NCBI GenBank assembly: GCA_029721435.1 | Contig: CM056576.1 | Location: forward strand, 110,712,666-110,776,665 | Source of the DNA: Gymnothorax reevesii | Lineage: Eukaryota; Chordata; Actinopteri; Anguilliformes; Muraenidae | Length of the DNA: 64,000 nt | Direction of reading: 5' to 3' | Shown here: piece by piece, positions 1 through 12,673 of the stretch | How positions within the stretch are numbered: position 1 is the first letter of the stretch | Layout: the number at the start of each line of letters is the position of its first letter | Translations under genes and position numbers: made by a program | Notes under the pieces: generated by a model | The model's database searches: none | Told to the model about the DNA's origin: nothing | Seen by the model: only the letters and a program-made list of their open reading frames with translations

Positions 1-3000
1 TAATATAAAGTCAGATGTATTGCAACCGCGAAGATATTTGGGCTGCAGACGCTTCAGGCTCACTTGAAAGCGGAACGTGAGTAGGCCTAGTGCTGATGCT
101 GTAGCCAGATCCCATTATTATAATGGAGACTGGAAAGACTTTCTTTTCCCTGGCTGTTTAGAGCAAACACGCTGAGACCTTCTGCCTCAGATAGGTCCCT
201 CTTTGGCCTGGTTGCACGGTGTTTGCACCCCCCAACGTGCATGTAGGTGCAAAGGCCCGATCACTGCTGTTAGCAGCTATATTTTGGCTTGATTTCTCAA
301 TGTAAAAGGCATGATGTGAAGTCAGTGATATTTGGGGAGGTCAGAACCCACCAAATCAAGGCTTCTCTCTCAGAAGAACAGGGTTAAAGTTATGGTCCAC
401 AGTCCACTCATAAATTCACAAAAATGACTACTTATTGTTTTTTATACCATGGGTCTGTTGAGTACTCAATTTTGTTGCTAAGTTGAAGGACGTTCTCAGC
501 GTGTGCATTGTTTTCCTATAACTGCACCAAACATTTTTGCTTTGTGACACTTCCTTTCATTTTGCCATGTTTCAATTCCTGAGTAATTTATTTGACACTG
601 TGAGTCACAAAGTGACACAAACATCCGACATAAATTAACATTTTTGGCGAGTATGGTGATAATGTAATTTTGAATAAGGCACCAGTAGCCGCTTTGCTTT
701 GGACCATACACCACATAGGCATACAGTTGTTTTCGAGTAATGACCATAATGTCCTTGTTCATTGCTTTCACGTTTTTTATTATGCCAGAAACCAAATGAA
801 CAGTGTTGTATGTCCTCACAGTCATGAAAGCAAAACACAAAGTTGTTCAGTTTATTCCAGCATATTATAATTAATGCGTACATGTCAACCAATATGGAAA
901 CATAAGTGACACGGATTTTCTTCCATTTACATGGCTTACACATGTACAAATTAAGTTATACAGATTTGTTTTTTTTAAAGAGAAAATTCAAATTCAAATT
1001 ATTATTTAATGCAAGCTTTTCATTTTGACAATGATGAAAGAGGACATGAATGAACACACGGCACGGTAAACAAACAACTAGATGCTTCTTTTCGTTGTAC
1101 AACACAATGAGTTGTTGGCTGCAGTGGACCACTTTACGGAGATTCTGCTAAACATGCATACGGACCAACTGTATGTAAGAAGGTACAGCCTGCATAATCG
1201 CCAACAGCACTGCTTGCAAATGTACAAACACAACACAAATGATCAGGAAGAGCTTGGGTTCTTGATGTTACACAGCATTGATTGTTACTGGACGTTGCCC
1301 TTCTCCCATGTGATTGACGAGTGAAATGACGAGAATAAGACGTCAACGATTATGGTCAAGATTTTCACAGAGAGCGGAGCGAAAATAACATCAGCATGAG
1401 CGCGGCAAGTTTCACTCTCTCGGGATGAGACGTCGAGCTGCTTTCTTTATTATTTGAATGAACTGCTTTTTTAAGCTTTTAAAAAATGTTATGAAAAGTT
1501 TTCATATACAAAAACAATTTCATAAATAACCAAATGGTTCTATTTTTAAAAAATCTTATTGATTTTTTAAGGATTGTATTGATATTTACAGAAGGTAATG
1601 CAAGTGGCAACCTGAAGGGGTTGGCATGTTTGTATTTAATGTTTATAGTATAAATAAACTGTATATAATATCTAACCATCCTATTATGTTCAAATGAATA
1701 AACTATTTTTGGTTAGAGATCAGTTTGATCCCGCAATGTAAAACTGCATAAGATATTTGGAACATTACACTACAAAAATCTCTTCTCTCAGGTCCTGTAC
1801 GTCATTCTACTGACCATTTTACTAGCCAAGTAAATAAAACAAGACTCATCCATCGACCCATTTTTAAATCAAGCATTGATTTTACATGATTATAGCAAAA
1901 TCAATGAGACCAAATGTGAAATGAATGAGAAACTCATTTGAAAATCTGAAAAACAAGATAAAAATGATGATTTCATATAGTAATAGATCCTAGGGTCAAA
2001 ATGACCCAGACAACAGCACTGCTTACAACATGTGTACAGGACATAAAATAATAATACCTAATTTCATGTTTCTCCCGTAGAGTTAGGGGAGAAAATCCAT
2101 CTGATAAAAGTATGTTAATTATGTTTTTAGAGACAGTGAACAGTGAATCAGGTCAAACTGACCCCAGACATAATTGGCAGGTTAACATAGTAAGCTAGCT
2201 AACAAGCCAAAGAATTCTTATAATAGCACAGCATGTTTGACATATTGAAGTAAAAAAACGGCCAAAATATCACTACATTTACGGGTATTATTTCTGTGGT
2301 TACTGTTATTTTTAGATTTGATTTTAAAGTAGGTCTATATCAACTCTATGTCTGTCAACTGTCAGAGCTAGCTTTGAATAAAAGTAGGGGACTCTAGGGC
2401 AGTGTGCTGGGCAGATGCGGGGTGATGTGGAGTGCACACTGTAGTGTGTGGTGTAGAAGGGGTAAGAATAGGTGGCAGAGTTGGAGATCAGCTGTACAAT
2501 GGGAACGAGGGTTGTTTTGGGAGGCAGACCAGTTGACAGTGGGTGGAGAAGAATACGCCCAGAATAATCCAGAAATTTTGATGATCTCATTATATTCAAA
2601 TGTATTGAGTAATTGTTATCAATTTCACTGTTATTATCAAGTAACACCTCTCAGACAAGTCTTATTTACTGTGATTGGCCATTCATCATAGTTAAGTGTT
2701 TTTGAGATGAGCAAGTAAATCATTCACTGAAGTATTTTATAATTATCATGAATGTTGTGGGGAAAAAAACAGTCAATGATTTCTCATGAGCATTATATGT
2801 TTTTGGAAAATCTGGTAGTCACTGGGGGCTTCTCATTCCAAATTGGAGGACATCTTATCCATCTTAGCACTTATAAGAAGCAAAATACTGTTGTTTTGCA
2901 TACGCTCCCATAACTCCTGAGTAATATCTGACAGGAGTGAGAAAAACTTGCTTCCACTTCGCTGATGATTGAAGGTCAAGTTGGATACAAACTGGAGGAA

Positions 3001-4690
3001 ATTATGATTAATTATGGACAGTGACAACAATGTCATCGGTTGCTTTTGCTGCTACTAAAAAATGCAGTTTTTATAGCTATTTCCTTTGTCAGCCAAACTG
3101 CAAATAATCATAACAATATTTTTGGATACCGTGTCAGCTTACTCGGTTAAGGCGCTGCATTTCGGAGCAGTAGTGACCACCAAACTCAGGTACCTGTGCT
3201 CATACCATCGCCGGAGGTGGTCAGTAGCCTTTTCAGAGCAGTGCACGATTTGCTTCGTGCTGCAGAGAAATAAATTGGAAGGGACTGCTGGTTTGGGATT
3301 CTGCAATTACAGCATTGTTCGTTGCTGAAGCACTTCTGTGGCCAGCCGGGCAGATTTAAGTAAAATTCTAAGCTTGTACATGTTCTGGTGTCCCCCGCCC
3401 TCCTTCTGAGCTAGCGAAGTTTCGAGCTTCGAGTGTAAAAAAAGCAGCTGAGAGGCCCATGCTTCAGGGGAGAGCCGCCAGCTGTCTCTCTCTCCTGAGA
3501 TGCCAACATGGGGTAACATACGAGCAAGCTTGTGAACATAGTTCGCAAATTGGGCATTCCAGATTCGGGTGGGATTGGAAATGCCAAATTTTTTCTGAAA
3601 AAAAGACATTTGAAGTCAAATGCAGAGTTTTGTATTCGATAATAGCAGCAGGACAGAGGGGTTGTAAGTTGCCTACTGTATTAATGGATCAGGTCGGATT
3701 CAAAATTAATTTTTCAGATAATTGTGGGTAATGGATCAATCCATATGCAAGTTATCGAAGGATCTGAAGAGCATTTTCAGCACTTCAAACATTTGCTCTG
3801 ACTCAGTTTGTGTTTTGTATGGAGGAGAGAAAATCAATACCCTATTTTGGACATAATATGCCATGTATTTAATATATATGCTAACCATTGTCCCCAATCA
3901 GCCACCCCTCCAGGGTAGATGCTTTGGAAGACAGCAGGAGTTCGCCAGTATGAAGGAGTCATGGCTTTATCCTGAATTATTTACGAAAACCTACGAGCGT
4001 AACCTCAAATGCTGAATCACTAATTACCTGATGGAACAGATTCTCTTATGATTTAAATGGCCTACATCACAGCATGCTCAGATGTAGTGACATCGATTGC
4101 ACTAACTTATCTGACATACAAATTTTAAATATCTTGGCAATAATCTTTCATATGGCACTATTCATTTCCGATTGTTCGCAATTGTCACTGCTGCTTGTCC
4201 CCATGCAGAATGTAACTAGCAGAGTGCACAGTTGCTGTGCATTGACCAACAAGGGCACATAATGCGATTGTATTACACACCCTTAAATTAGCAGTCAAAA
4301 ACTAACAATTGACTTTTGACCAGGTTTTTTTTTTGGTCAATCACACAATCTAGTTCTGCCGTCTTAAGATAGTAATGTGCCATCAATGCGTCTGACTGCA
4401 CCTCATTTTAAGAGCAACACACCCATCGGCGCTCAGTTTGGTGCATTTACATTTGGTATTCATGTAAACTGGGCGCGGGATAATGAAAACTGCTCCGGTA
4501 TGTAAACAAGCAAAGACACTTGTGTCAAGCTTTGCGACACTATGCGCTGGGTGTAAGATAGCGCCCGCAATCTGTCACACAGAGTTTCCACAAGTGCTGT
4601 CACTTTTTGTTTGTTAATCAAATTTGAATCTCAGGAAAGGTGACAATCCAAATTTCCATTACCGTATGCCCCAGATACAAATCAAGTCTC
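1..4690. other. Intergenic DNA, no gene recognised
   Basis: No exon chain, RNA gene or clear transposon was recognised here. The sequence is AT-rich. All open frames are short, have no recognisable protein motif and lack convincing splice signals. If the RGS gene at 5095-6943 is transcribed on the minus strand, its 3' untranslated region would run into the upper end of this stretch, but I saw no clear poly(A) signal close to the stop codon. Old repeats too degraded to name are likely. Confidence 0.5.
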
Positions 4691-4718
4691 GCTTCTAAGG
4701 TCCCAGTCCACAAAATTC

Positions 4719-4995
4719 AATGACCATGTAGTTCAGGCTAAATCAGTGGAATTGCAGACCACTAATGAAGCAGTATAGGAATAGCCAAGTTATCACTAAA
4801 CATGATCATTGTCTCAGGATCATGCCCTTATATATAATATATACATATACCTGAACCAAGGACCATGAAATTCAGGCAAAATCAGTGGAATTGCAGACCA
4901 CTGATGAAGCAGTATAAGCAGTATATGAATAACCAAGCTATCACTAAACATGATCACTGTCTCAGGATTATGGTCCTTATATGCCCTAACCATTA
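4719..4995. repeat. Tandem duplication, about 139 bp, two copies
   Basis: Two similar blocks follow each other directly. Each contains GTGGAATTGCAGACCACT, followed by a GAAGCAGTAT motif and then ATCACTAAACATGATCA. The shared core occurs at about 4746 and 4885, which gives a spacing of about 139 bp. The second copy carries a small extra AAGCAGTAT repeat. The block lies just downstream of the RGS2-like stop codon on the minus strand, so it may be part of that transcript's 3' end. No protein-coding role is visible. Confidence 0.7.
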
Positions 4996-5094
4996 TAACC
5001 AAAAAGTGTTCAGCTTCAATTTTTAAGGGCAAGTGTACATACAATTTTGAAGCTTTTTCAACGTTCTTTCAACAGTATATGCTGTTTCGAGCCT

Positions 5095-6943
5095 TCATAT
5101 ATGTCCTTTTTTCAATGCCACTTTGCAAAGGTCCTTAAACAGCTCGGATTGAATAAATCGTGGATAGGAGGAGTTCTCCATGAGGCTGTATATCTTATTT
5201 TGAGCTCCAGCAAAGCAGGTGTGGGTTGGCTGTTTGAGATTCTGTGAAATAAAGTCTTTTGTTTGATAATCCAGGTTTATCTGTGTAATAAAAATAGAGA
5301 AAACAGAGAAATTAGTCAAATCAGGAAATGCCTGGAAAATGCATCTATTCTCACACAATACTTTCTGTTTATTCTGTAATTGCAATGGAGAATAGTTTGG
5401 ACAGTTGTACTTAACCATTGATCTCTCCATATAGAAATAAGCGGTGCAATTAGCACACAAAGAAATATACTTTCACGCTAGTTAAACTATCGGACAATTA
5501 TTACCTTTCACAACATTATATAAAAAATTACACAGGCACCTGTACTCCACAAAATTGCATAGATGAAGCCATGTGACCCAGCATACATACAATAACAGCA
5601 TCCCTTTACCTTGATTGTACAAGATATGACCTAACATTCAAGACCTTCATGTTTCATTTGCAGCTTAACTGAAACTAACCACCATGAAAGGTCTTGGTAT
5701 CAATCAAACATTGTCCGAAACTTTGGTAATTTAGCCTCTTCAAGCACAGATCCTGCCAGTGCCAGGAATAATTAATTTAAAAACACTCTAGTGATCTTTA
5801 GCAGGTTTAGTGTTTTTCTTTCTTCTCATTAAGACATGCCCCCAAATACCTCAGCTTGATTAGTTCACGTTTTGGACTGTTAAACTTGCCACACTGTTTG
5901 CAAAGAAGTCCAATGCAATTATTTGTGGTCAAAGATAAGAAGCATTGTTCAATCAATCCCCGAAGTCTCCCTGTTAGTCCTAATTTTTAATTATAGTATA
6001 AAAAGTTTCATTTTGAAATAAGTGCAGTATTTTGTACATCAAATTTTATTTTATTCAACCTTTATTAAGCCAGGGAATACACTGTGACTTTATATTGTGG
6101 CTTTCTGTTTTCCCCCCTGAAATGTAATCTTACCTCCTTGGGGGACTCGCTCACGATGAACTCCTCATAAATCCTGCTAGCTGTGGAGATGAGCTTAGCA
6201 GGAGATGTGATCTTTCTGAACTTCTCACAGGCCAGCCAAAACTCAATGTTCTCCTCACAGTACTCTGACTTCAGAAAGATCTGGAATGCCGTCTGCCCAT
6301 CTACATAAAAATTGACACATTTTTTTCAGGCACCAATTGGACTCTTTTGCAGTTCAGACCTGCTACATTTGAGTTAGATTGCCTGGTACCTTCAGCATAG
6401 CAGAGGTCTTATTTAAACATGAGAGATTTCTCACAGTTCTGTTGAGTTAATACTGACAGTAGGACCAACCCAAGCTTACATCTGTGAGACAGCAGTCTTT
6501 CAAGGGAGAGCTCCCACTGCTTTATGTCTTCAACAGTCAGTCTGGAAATAGAGAGAGAAAATGTAGTACTTACACTAAGACCTACAACTGCAATGAAAAG
6601 AACCAGACAGTTCTAATTGCCTGAACCATTGAACTGTCTTGTCTACAAAAGATTGCTGCAAAATGTAATACCTTCTGTCTGATGCTAATTCTTGTGCTGG
6701 AGATGAACTTTTCAAAAGGCGCCGTATTATGGACTTCCAGGTTTTGTGTCTGGATGTTGAAGATTGTCACAGATTAGTAAAAATTTCCTTATTTTCTTTT
6801 TGCCAGTAAATATACGGCATGGTAAAAACTTGATTTGGACATAATGCATCAACAATAACAACAGCAAAACCACATACTTACTTCACCCTCTGTTTCTCAA
6901 GAGATGTCAATTTGCTCTCACAATCTACTTTGGTTATATCCAT
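5095..6943 (-). CDS. R4-family RGS protein, RGS2-like core, short N-terminus (4 coding exons)
   Basis: Regulator of G-protein signalling; the family accelerates GTP hydrolysis on G-alpha subunits at the plasma membrane. Exons on the minus strand: 6943-6882, 6541-6480, 6300-6134 and 5280-5095. All introns are GT/AG, and the frame joins into 158 residues. The start has a strong Kozak context (A at -3, G at +4) with an in-frame TGA just upstream. Residues 1-21 are a short leader and about 34-150 the RGS domain. Visible motifs are [16 protein letters not shown] (52-67), [14 protein letters not shown] (94-107) and [12 protein letters not shown] (128-139). The 167-bp third exon is typical of R4 RGS genes. 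The core most resembles RGS2, including Cys56 and the DLCK end, but the long amphipathic N-terminus of mammalian RGS2 is missing. An undetected upstream exon or an RGS1/RGS21 relative remain possible. No frameshift or stop is seen, so it looks functional. Confidence 0.85.
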
Positions 6944-6959
6944 TTTTGTTGATATTCAT
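6918..6959 (-). promoter_or_regulatory. Upstream ORF 2 overlapping the RGS2-like start codon
   Basis: An ATG at 6959-6957 opens a 13-residue frame that ends with TGA at 6920-6918. It is in a different frame from the RGS ORF and overlaps its first 26 bases. Its own context is weak (C at -3) while the main start is strong, which would allow leaky scanning. Function is inferred. Confidence 0.4.
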
Positions 6960-7056
6960 GGGTGATTGAATACAAAAGCCCCTTGCAAATATTCCCTATG
7001 CTTTCTCCATAGCAGACTTTACTTTCACTCGGGATTGAACTGTCCTCTTTATGTTG
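6944..7056 (-). promoter_or_regulatory. Presumed promoter and 5' leader of the RGS2-like gene
   Basis: On the minus strand a TATA-like CATAAAG lies at 7053-7047, about 104 bases before the start codon. A GTGAAAGTAAAG stretch follows at about 7034-7023; it resembles an IRF/ISRE half-site, but this is only a motif match. The leader between them and the ATG contains two short upstream ORFs, listed separately. The transcription start is inferred, not observed. Confidence 0.3.
6996..7010 (-). promoter_or_regulatory. Upstream ORF 1 (4 codons) in the RGS2-like leader
   Basis: ATG at 7010-7008 is followed by three sense codons and TAG at 6998-6996. It lies 67 bases before the main ATG. It matters only if transcription starts upstream of 7010. 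Confidence 0.35.
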
Positions 7057-7360
7057 TCGGTGAAAGAGGGGGAGGAGCCTAGCTACTGAGCATTTACCTG
7101 ATACTTGATCTGATTTTACACTGACATTTGACTACACACGTTGACATGCTTCATCCTGGATGTGACGTGACAAAGAAGGTGTGGAGAGATATCTGAGGCG
7201 AGGAGAGGCCTATGCAGCAGTTGCTTAATAAATCAAGTGATAAGGAGTAATTACCCCTTGCACTATGGCAGCTGAAAGTTGTTCAAATTCCTTATGACGC
7301 CTGAGCCATTATTGTTGTTTGCTATGACAACATTTTGGTTCCCCACAACTCTGTCAATCA

Positions 7361-7660
7361 TTCAATCAATAGAGCTTTATTCATATACTTCCTTTCTTAC
7401 AAATCAAAATGGAATACATGGTGCTTTACAAAGAAATGGAAATTAAATAATACAGACAAAATATGGTGTTTATTAAAAAACAAAAATGTAGAGATCAATG
7501 CACCCAAATAGCAATAAAACATATAGTTTAAACAATAATAGGTAAACTGTTAAAAAAAAGTAAATCAAAGCATTTAATTTAATTTAAAAAACATGAGTGG
7601 TTAAAATGAAAAAGGATAAAGAGTTACGGATAAAAAGCGATAAAAAACAAGTAGTTAAAA
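7361..7660. repeat. Degraded LINE/SINE-type tail
   Basis: The stretch begins with TCAATCAATAGAGCTTTATT and includes a GGTGCTTTACA motif, a combination frequent in 3' tails of fish CR1/L2-type elements. It is followed by very A-rich sequence. The family call rests on remembered consensus only. No coding capacity is seen. Confidence 0.35.
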
Positions 7661-7676
7661 TAATATGAGATAGAGG

Positions 7677-7840
7677 GCTCTATTTTAACAAACTATTCGC
7701 TCAGTCTGTGAGGTGCGGTTATCTGGGCACATAGTAAGGGGTTGGATTTAATCTCTTAATTAATCATAAGCATGTTTCGGGCAGAACGTGGAATAAACCA
7801 ATCAGAGTGTCATCTCCCATTCCCTTTAAAAGCCAGGGGG
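7677..7840 (+). mobile_element. Possible PIF/Harbinger end fragment
   Basis: The stretch starts with GGGCTCTATTTTAAC, matching the GGGCTCTA termini of the Harbinger-like elements elsewhere in this window (13532 and 51429). No partner end was found, so it is a solo terminus or a chance match. Confidence 0.3.
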
Positions 7841-8039
7841 ACAAAAATTATATTATAAGTGTGGATTTTCTGAGGAGCAGAATAAAAAATTCTTCACTGC
7901 ATCAGAATGAGGGCTGAGCCAGCGCAAAGTGAAAGCATACAAGCAAACCATTGCTTAACTTGTTAGGAACGCTGTTGCCCGTCCATGGGCAATTTCCTTT
8001 ATGCGTGATAAATACAGCATATTTCCAAATCGCAACATT

Positions 8040-9160
8040 TGTTATGATCCTGCTTTGGCCAGGCCATGTTTTGTTATGATTTTGCTTTTACCAGGCCATG
8101 TTTTACTTCATTCCATGTCATGTTTTGTATATTTCCCATCTTGCCATGTCCTTTTCCTGCCATTACTCATAATCACTGTTTAGATTTTCATTCTGGTTTA
8201 TGTATTTCTCCATGCCCTGCATTGCACATTGTCTCCCCAGTCTGGTCATATGTGTTGAGACGGTTTTATTCCCCAGTTTTGCGTGCCACGTTTTCAGGTA
8301 ATTTCATGGTTTTTGGGTTTCCAATTATTCCTTCCAATCTCGTTTGCTTCCTTCGCCTTGCTGTTCTATCTTTACTAATCAATACTAACAGTTTATTATT
8401 TTGGATAAATTTCTAACAATAACTAACATTGTTTATGGTACTAACTTACCAACGAGCACTAAGGGATTGTATAGCTGCACATTACTAATTGACTAACGAG
8501 CTCTCAGCACTGGCTCTGCTCTTATCTCCACCCCTTGCCTCAATCATTTTGCTTTGCTGCAATTCAGCGGATTCTCCGCACCTTGTTAAACACTGTTCTG
8601 CCTCTCAGTCTGTGCACACTTTAGAACTCCCCAACCGGAGCCATTTGTTTGTCATAGGCTGTCTGTGTAATCCCTGTCCGTGTTTTGGCTTTTGCCAATT
8701 TCATGTTGTAAAGAACTTCCTCTTGTTCATTCCTTTGTTAATTAGTCTGATCCAGCTCACCTGTTCCCTATTACAGCATGTGACTTCCCGTACATGTATT
8801 TAAGCAGTCAGATCACAGCCAGCCCTTGTCAGAACGTTTTCTCTTGTCTGCTCGTGCTACTCTGTTCATGCACTGTATTCATAGCGTTATACTTCTGACT
8901 GGAATGTCCTGGATTTTGATTCTGCCTCTGCCTATGATAAAACTTTGCCTGTGTACCAAACCTGCTTTGCCTGGTCTTGAGACTTGTGATTGCTGCCCTG
9001 GTAACGAACCGTTTCTGGTCCTCTGGATTGTGTTTTTGGATTCTGGACTTTGTACCGTAGCTGGAAATCCTGCTGGGGTTTCCACTCCTAAGTTCAATAA
9101 AACCAATTTTGCTACACTTTCTGGTACTCGCTTGTGGTTCTGAAACGCACCCTTATAACA
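8040..9160 (+). mobile_element. Solo LTR, Gypsy-like
   Basis: The 1,121-bp block begins TGTTATGA and ends TTATAACA, a 6-bp terminal inverted repeat with TG...CA ends. A TATA-like GTATTTAAG lies at about 8797, and a poly(A) signal AATAAAA at about 9098, 60 bases before the end. That order fits an LTR's U3-R-U5. No internal gag/pol region or second LTR adjoins it, so it is a solo LTR. No clean target duplication could be identified. Open frames inside are not genes. A related block lies at about 39058-40100. Confidence 0.6.
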
Positions 9161-9599
9161 TTGTCATGCTGTATATCCACTTTATGTGAAGAAACTCAGC
9201 AAAAAGCTCAAGTTGACCATTTTTACCTCAACCGAGCACAATTCAAGCACCAAGCAAGAAAATAAGCATGGAGAAAAACATAGAATAAAGCTAGGTTCTG
9301 AAAACATTCTGCTTTAAATGTAAACCCTACTAGCTGCATGACAGATGAGCTCAAATCATGCAGCTGACAACAGAACAATGAGTTCCGACAATGATGCAAT
9401 GATGTTTTCTTTGTATGATGTGAAAAAGTACACAATTGTGTAATTAATAGTCCTAATTAGTTTTATAGATACTAAGTCTCAACAGAATACTTCTCATTTT
9501 ATTCCTAGTTTCCCTTTTTTCTGGACGCACTGTATTTTTATGCCTACCAAGATGTAGTAGAGTGAATATTTCGGCCTAATGAAATAAAAGTTCCTCAAA

Positions 9600-9790
9600 A
9601 TAAAGACAGCAAAAGTACATAAGTCACAGTCCAGGACTGATATCGGCCATCTCTTTTAAGAGAGCTTCAGACGGCGATTGTTGTGCTGTGCAGCAAAGCG
9701 TCTCACAAACATATCCAAATCTAGCTCTTTTGCACATTGTTTCTCAATACTGAGAACAGCTAGATTTCTAAAACAATCGTCTGATGATTG
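9600..9790 (-). pseudogene. hAT transposase 3' end (dimerisation domain remnant)
   Basis: Read on the minus strand, 9750-9660 encodes LAVLSIEKQCAKELDLDMF followed by a basic R/N-rich tail and a stop. This is the usual C-terminal end of hAT transposases (the region shared with ZMYM1-like proteins), where the protein dimerises. Upstream coding sequence is interrupted by a stop and is otherwise missing. It is a decayed fragment, not a host gene. Confidence 0.6.
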
Positions 9791-12673
9791 TCAGGCTACA
9801 TAGACCTCTAGTCGCGTGGTGGAATTTCCGCCAAATCGGATATTGCTCCTGTTGTGAGTACTTATGAGCTACGTCAAAAAACGGAATTGCCAGATCTATA
9901 CAAACATATATACTGTAAAATAATAACAATTATATTTCAAGTTGCAATGGAATTTAAGAAATTTTGCCTGATTCGGCTGACACGTGCCAAATTCATTAGG
10001 ACACACCATCCTAATGTTTACAACAAGGGCTAACGGTAGTAGGTACAGATCCGCCAGTACCTTTACCTGTGATAGAATGAGAGGCTAATAACACCGCGGC
10101 CTTACCTTTACCATACAGCCGAGAGATACGGGTCTGTGCATGTAGCCACTGCCTTGGCAGTAAGGACCTGGTTTTTTTATGCAGCCTCATTGCTGTGATA
10201 TTGTTCACATAACACCGAAACTTAACAATGGCCCTCTGGATTCAACACACCTGTTTTTGACTTCTAGCTAAATGCTTCAAAACTGTTCTCATTTTTACTA
10301 CTTGTATAATCAATACTATCTAAAGGGAAAAATGCTCCAACAAATCTCATGGGAGTCAGTCACTTTTGACCAGCGATTAATCAGTGCGTTGAACCATCGC
10401 CTTTAGCATACATTCCATCTATTACAAATTCAACTTAACTTTAACTTTGTGTGTTAAAACGTCACTGGGGGTAACTGAATTTACCTGGAGAAAGTTGGGT
10501 GGCTAGTGGCTCCATTCTGCGGTGCTGCATGCAGACTCCAACATGTGTCCATGACAACTGACACACGCCAGCGCGGAGCAGGAGGCTCCTCACGCAGACT
10601 CCGCGCTGCAGGACCGCAGCTATTTGAGGAGCCGAATATTTCATGAAAAATTTTTTTTTTTTGGTGAGCTCATCTTTTATTTTGATGCTTTGAGGGGCTT
10701 TTAGACATAGTGGTGATTTGTTTTACAAGTATACTTTTAAGAACATTAAAGTTAGGGGGGCAGCTAAGGAGGGAAGGCTCGACAGTAGGGGAGGGGGCAC
10801 TTGCCCCCCTGTAGATCCACCCCTGCAACAGTGTCAAGCCCTGTAACTGGTGCTTTCCCTCTCTCACTCATGCTCACTCAAATCTGTGCATGCCATGTAG
10901 TGTTTGGATGATTTTTTCAATGATAACATCTTCCTTTTACGGGTGCTTTAATGCATAATTGGAATGACAGATGAATAGATCCGGAGTTACTACTTTCAGG
11001 GTCGAAGCTGTGGATGCTCGGGCGTATCAAAGCCACTGGGGATGCATATGTAAAATGAACAAACACGCCTGTATTTTGGTTGTGTACTTATACCAGTGTT
11101 TTACCTTACTACAAGGGTGCACATTACAAACCAAGGTACAATAATTTTTACTCCTTTTTTTTAATTGAATTTTGATGTTTTAGTTTCACAGTTCCCAGTT
11201 TTACCATTAGCAACCTATTTGTACTAAGTTTTTCGGTCTTGGATTGCTTTGTAATGGAGCAGAGTATCAACTTTTCATACTACATGCATGGACAATGTGA
11301 CTACATTGAAGTGAACTTCTCAGAAATTCTTTTATTTTTTTTAAACTCTTGAGCAGTGGATGGCTTTTCTAAAAATAAGTATGACATCATGGTTGCCATA
11401 TTAAGGACGCATGATAAGATTAAATATAAATATGTCTGACGTGCAGTACTGGAATGTAAGCATACACCTGTACACACACAGCCAAAGTGAGTCCAGAGGT
11501 TATCAGGAAATGAAATGATAACCAGCCACCTGCAAATTCATAAATTCTCATCGTTGACAGAAGTCCAATATGGCTTAGATTCAATCAGCATTTGGCCTTA
11601 TCTTTTGATTACAGATGTAAACTGGAGCCATGTTTCCTCAAGTTTCACAATCATCACTCACGGTTGTTATTTGGTTTTCAATGTGAAGTGCCATCAATTT
11701 AATTAATTTCTTTTACATTGCGAAATTCTACGATGACAAGACAGCAAATTGTTCCAAGAACTACTGAATAGGTCCATTTGCTGGTCATTGAACTGATATT
11801 TGTGGAATAATGGCTTTTTTCTGCACCATTGTCTGCCTGTCAAAGCAAAATGAATGACCTGTGAAATTACAACAATGATGATTTTCCTGAGTTGGCATTT
11901 GTTCAGCAACAAGTATGGAAGTTCAGGCCTTTACTGCTTGTCCAATTTACTTGTGCATTTGCTTTTCTTGAAACTGAGGGATTTCGAAGTAAAAACAACG
12001 GTTTTACCTCGAAAATGAGACAAGGCACATCCTCAGATTAGCATGGTTGATGCAACCCAGCCTTTGATTCTGGTCTTGAAAACAACTTTCTCAGAACTCG
12101 TGAAGGAAACATCTTTTGCAGGAGAAATGCTGTTTTTGAACTTCTGAACTAAACTGGCTACTATTAGGGTGACTTTGCGTAATTACTCAGTTTGCACCCT
12201 TGAATCTAGAGGTAGTGCAGTCTCAATAAGCTAGCATCATGAAGTGAACTCAGCATTTTTTTCTTTAGGACCCAGCATCCTCAGAGGTGAGTAATATTGT
12301 CTTTGAATCTGTCAGTGCTAAGAGTACGTTGAGCTGGATGCTCTGGAAAATGTGAAGAGGCAAGGCAACCTTTCTCATGTATTCAACTATGTGAATACAA
12401 ACCTAAATCAGAAAAAAGAAAAGGTTTGGTTAGTATGTTAAAAGCGTAATCTAAAGTGAAAGCAGTGATTTGTAAATTCTCAACCTCTTTTTTTTCAATA
12501 TAGACACCCATTTTCAAAATAAACACATTTTATTTTCAATCCAGCATAATATCTCTTAAAGTGGGGACTGTTAAGAATTCTCTAGTTTATAATGCAGCCA
12601 TTAATTTTCACAACTCTCATCAATATCTAGGGACCAGGACAGCATGTGATTGAGTGTTTCGGATGTAATTTTG
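9791..12673. other. Unclassified intergenic stretch
   Basis: No gene recognised. Minor features are a T-run near 10651-10662 and a G/C-homopolymer-rich block at about 10753-10835 that ends in CCCCCCTGTAGATCCACCCC and may be the end of an old element. The rest is AT-rich with no open frame of recognisable content. Confidence 0.45.

Noticed and set aside
5281..5460. N-terminal 60 residues of the open frame that ends in the RGS2-like last exon
   Set aside because: This part is intron sequence; a clear TTACACAG acceptor precedes the RGS-box residues INLDYQ.
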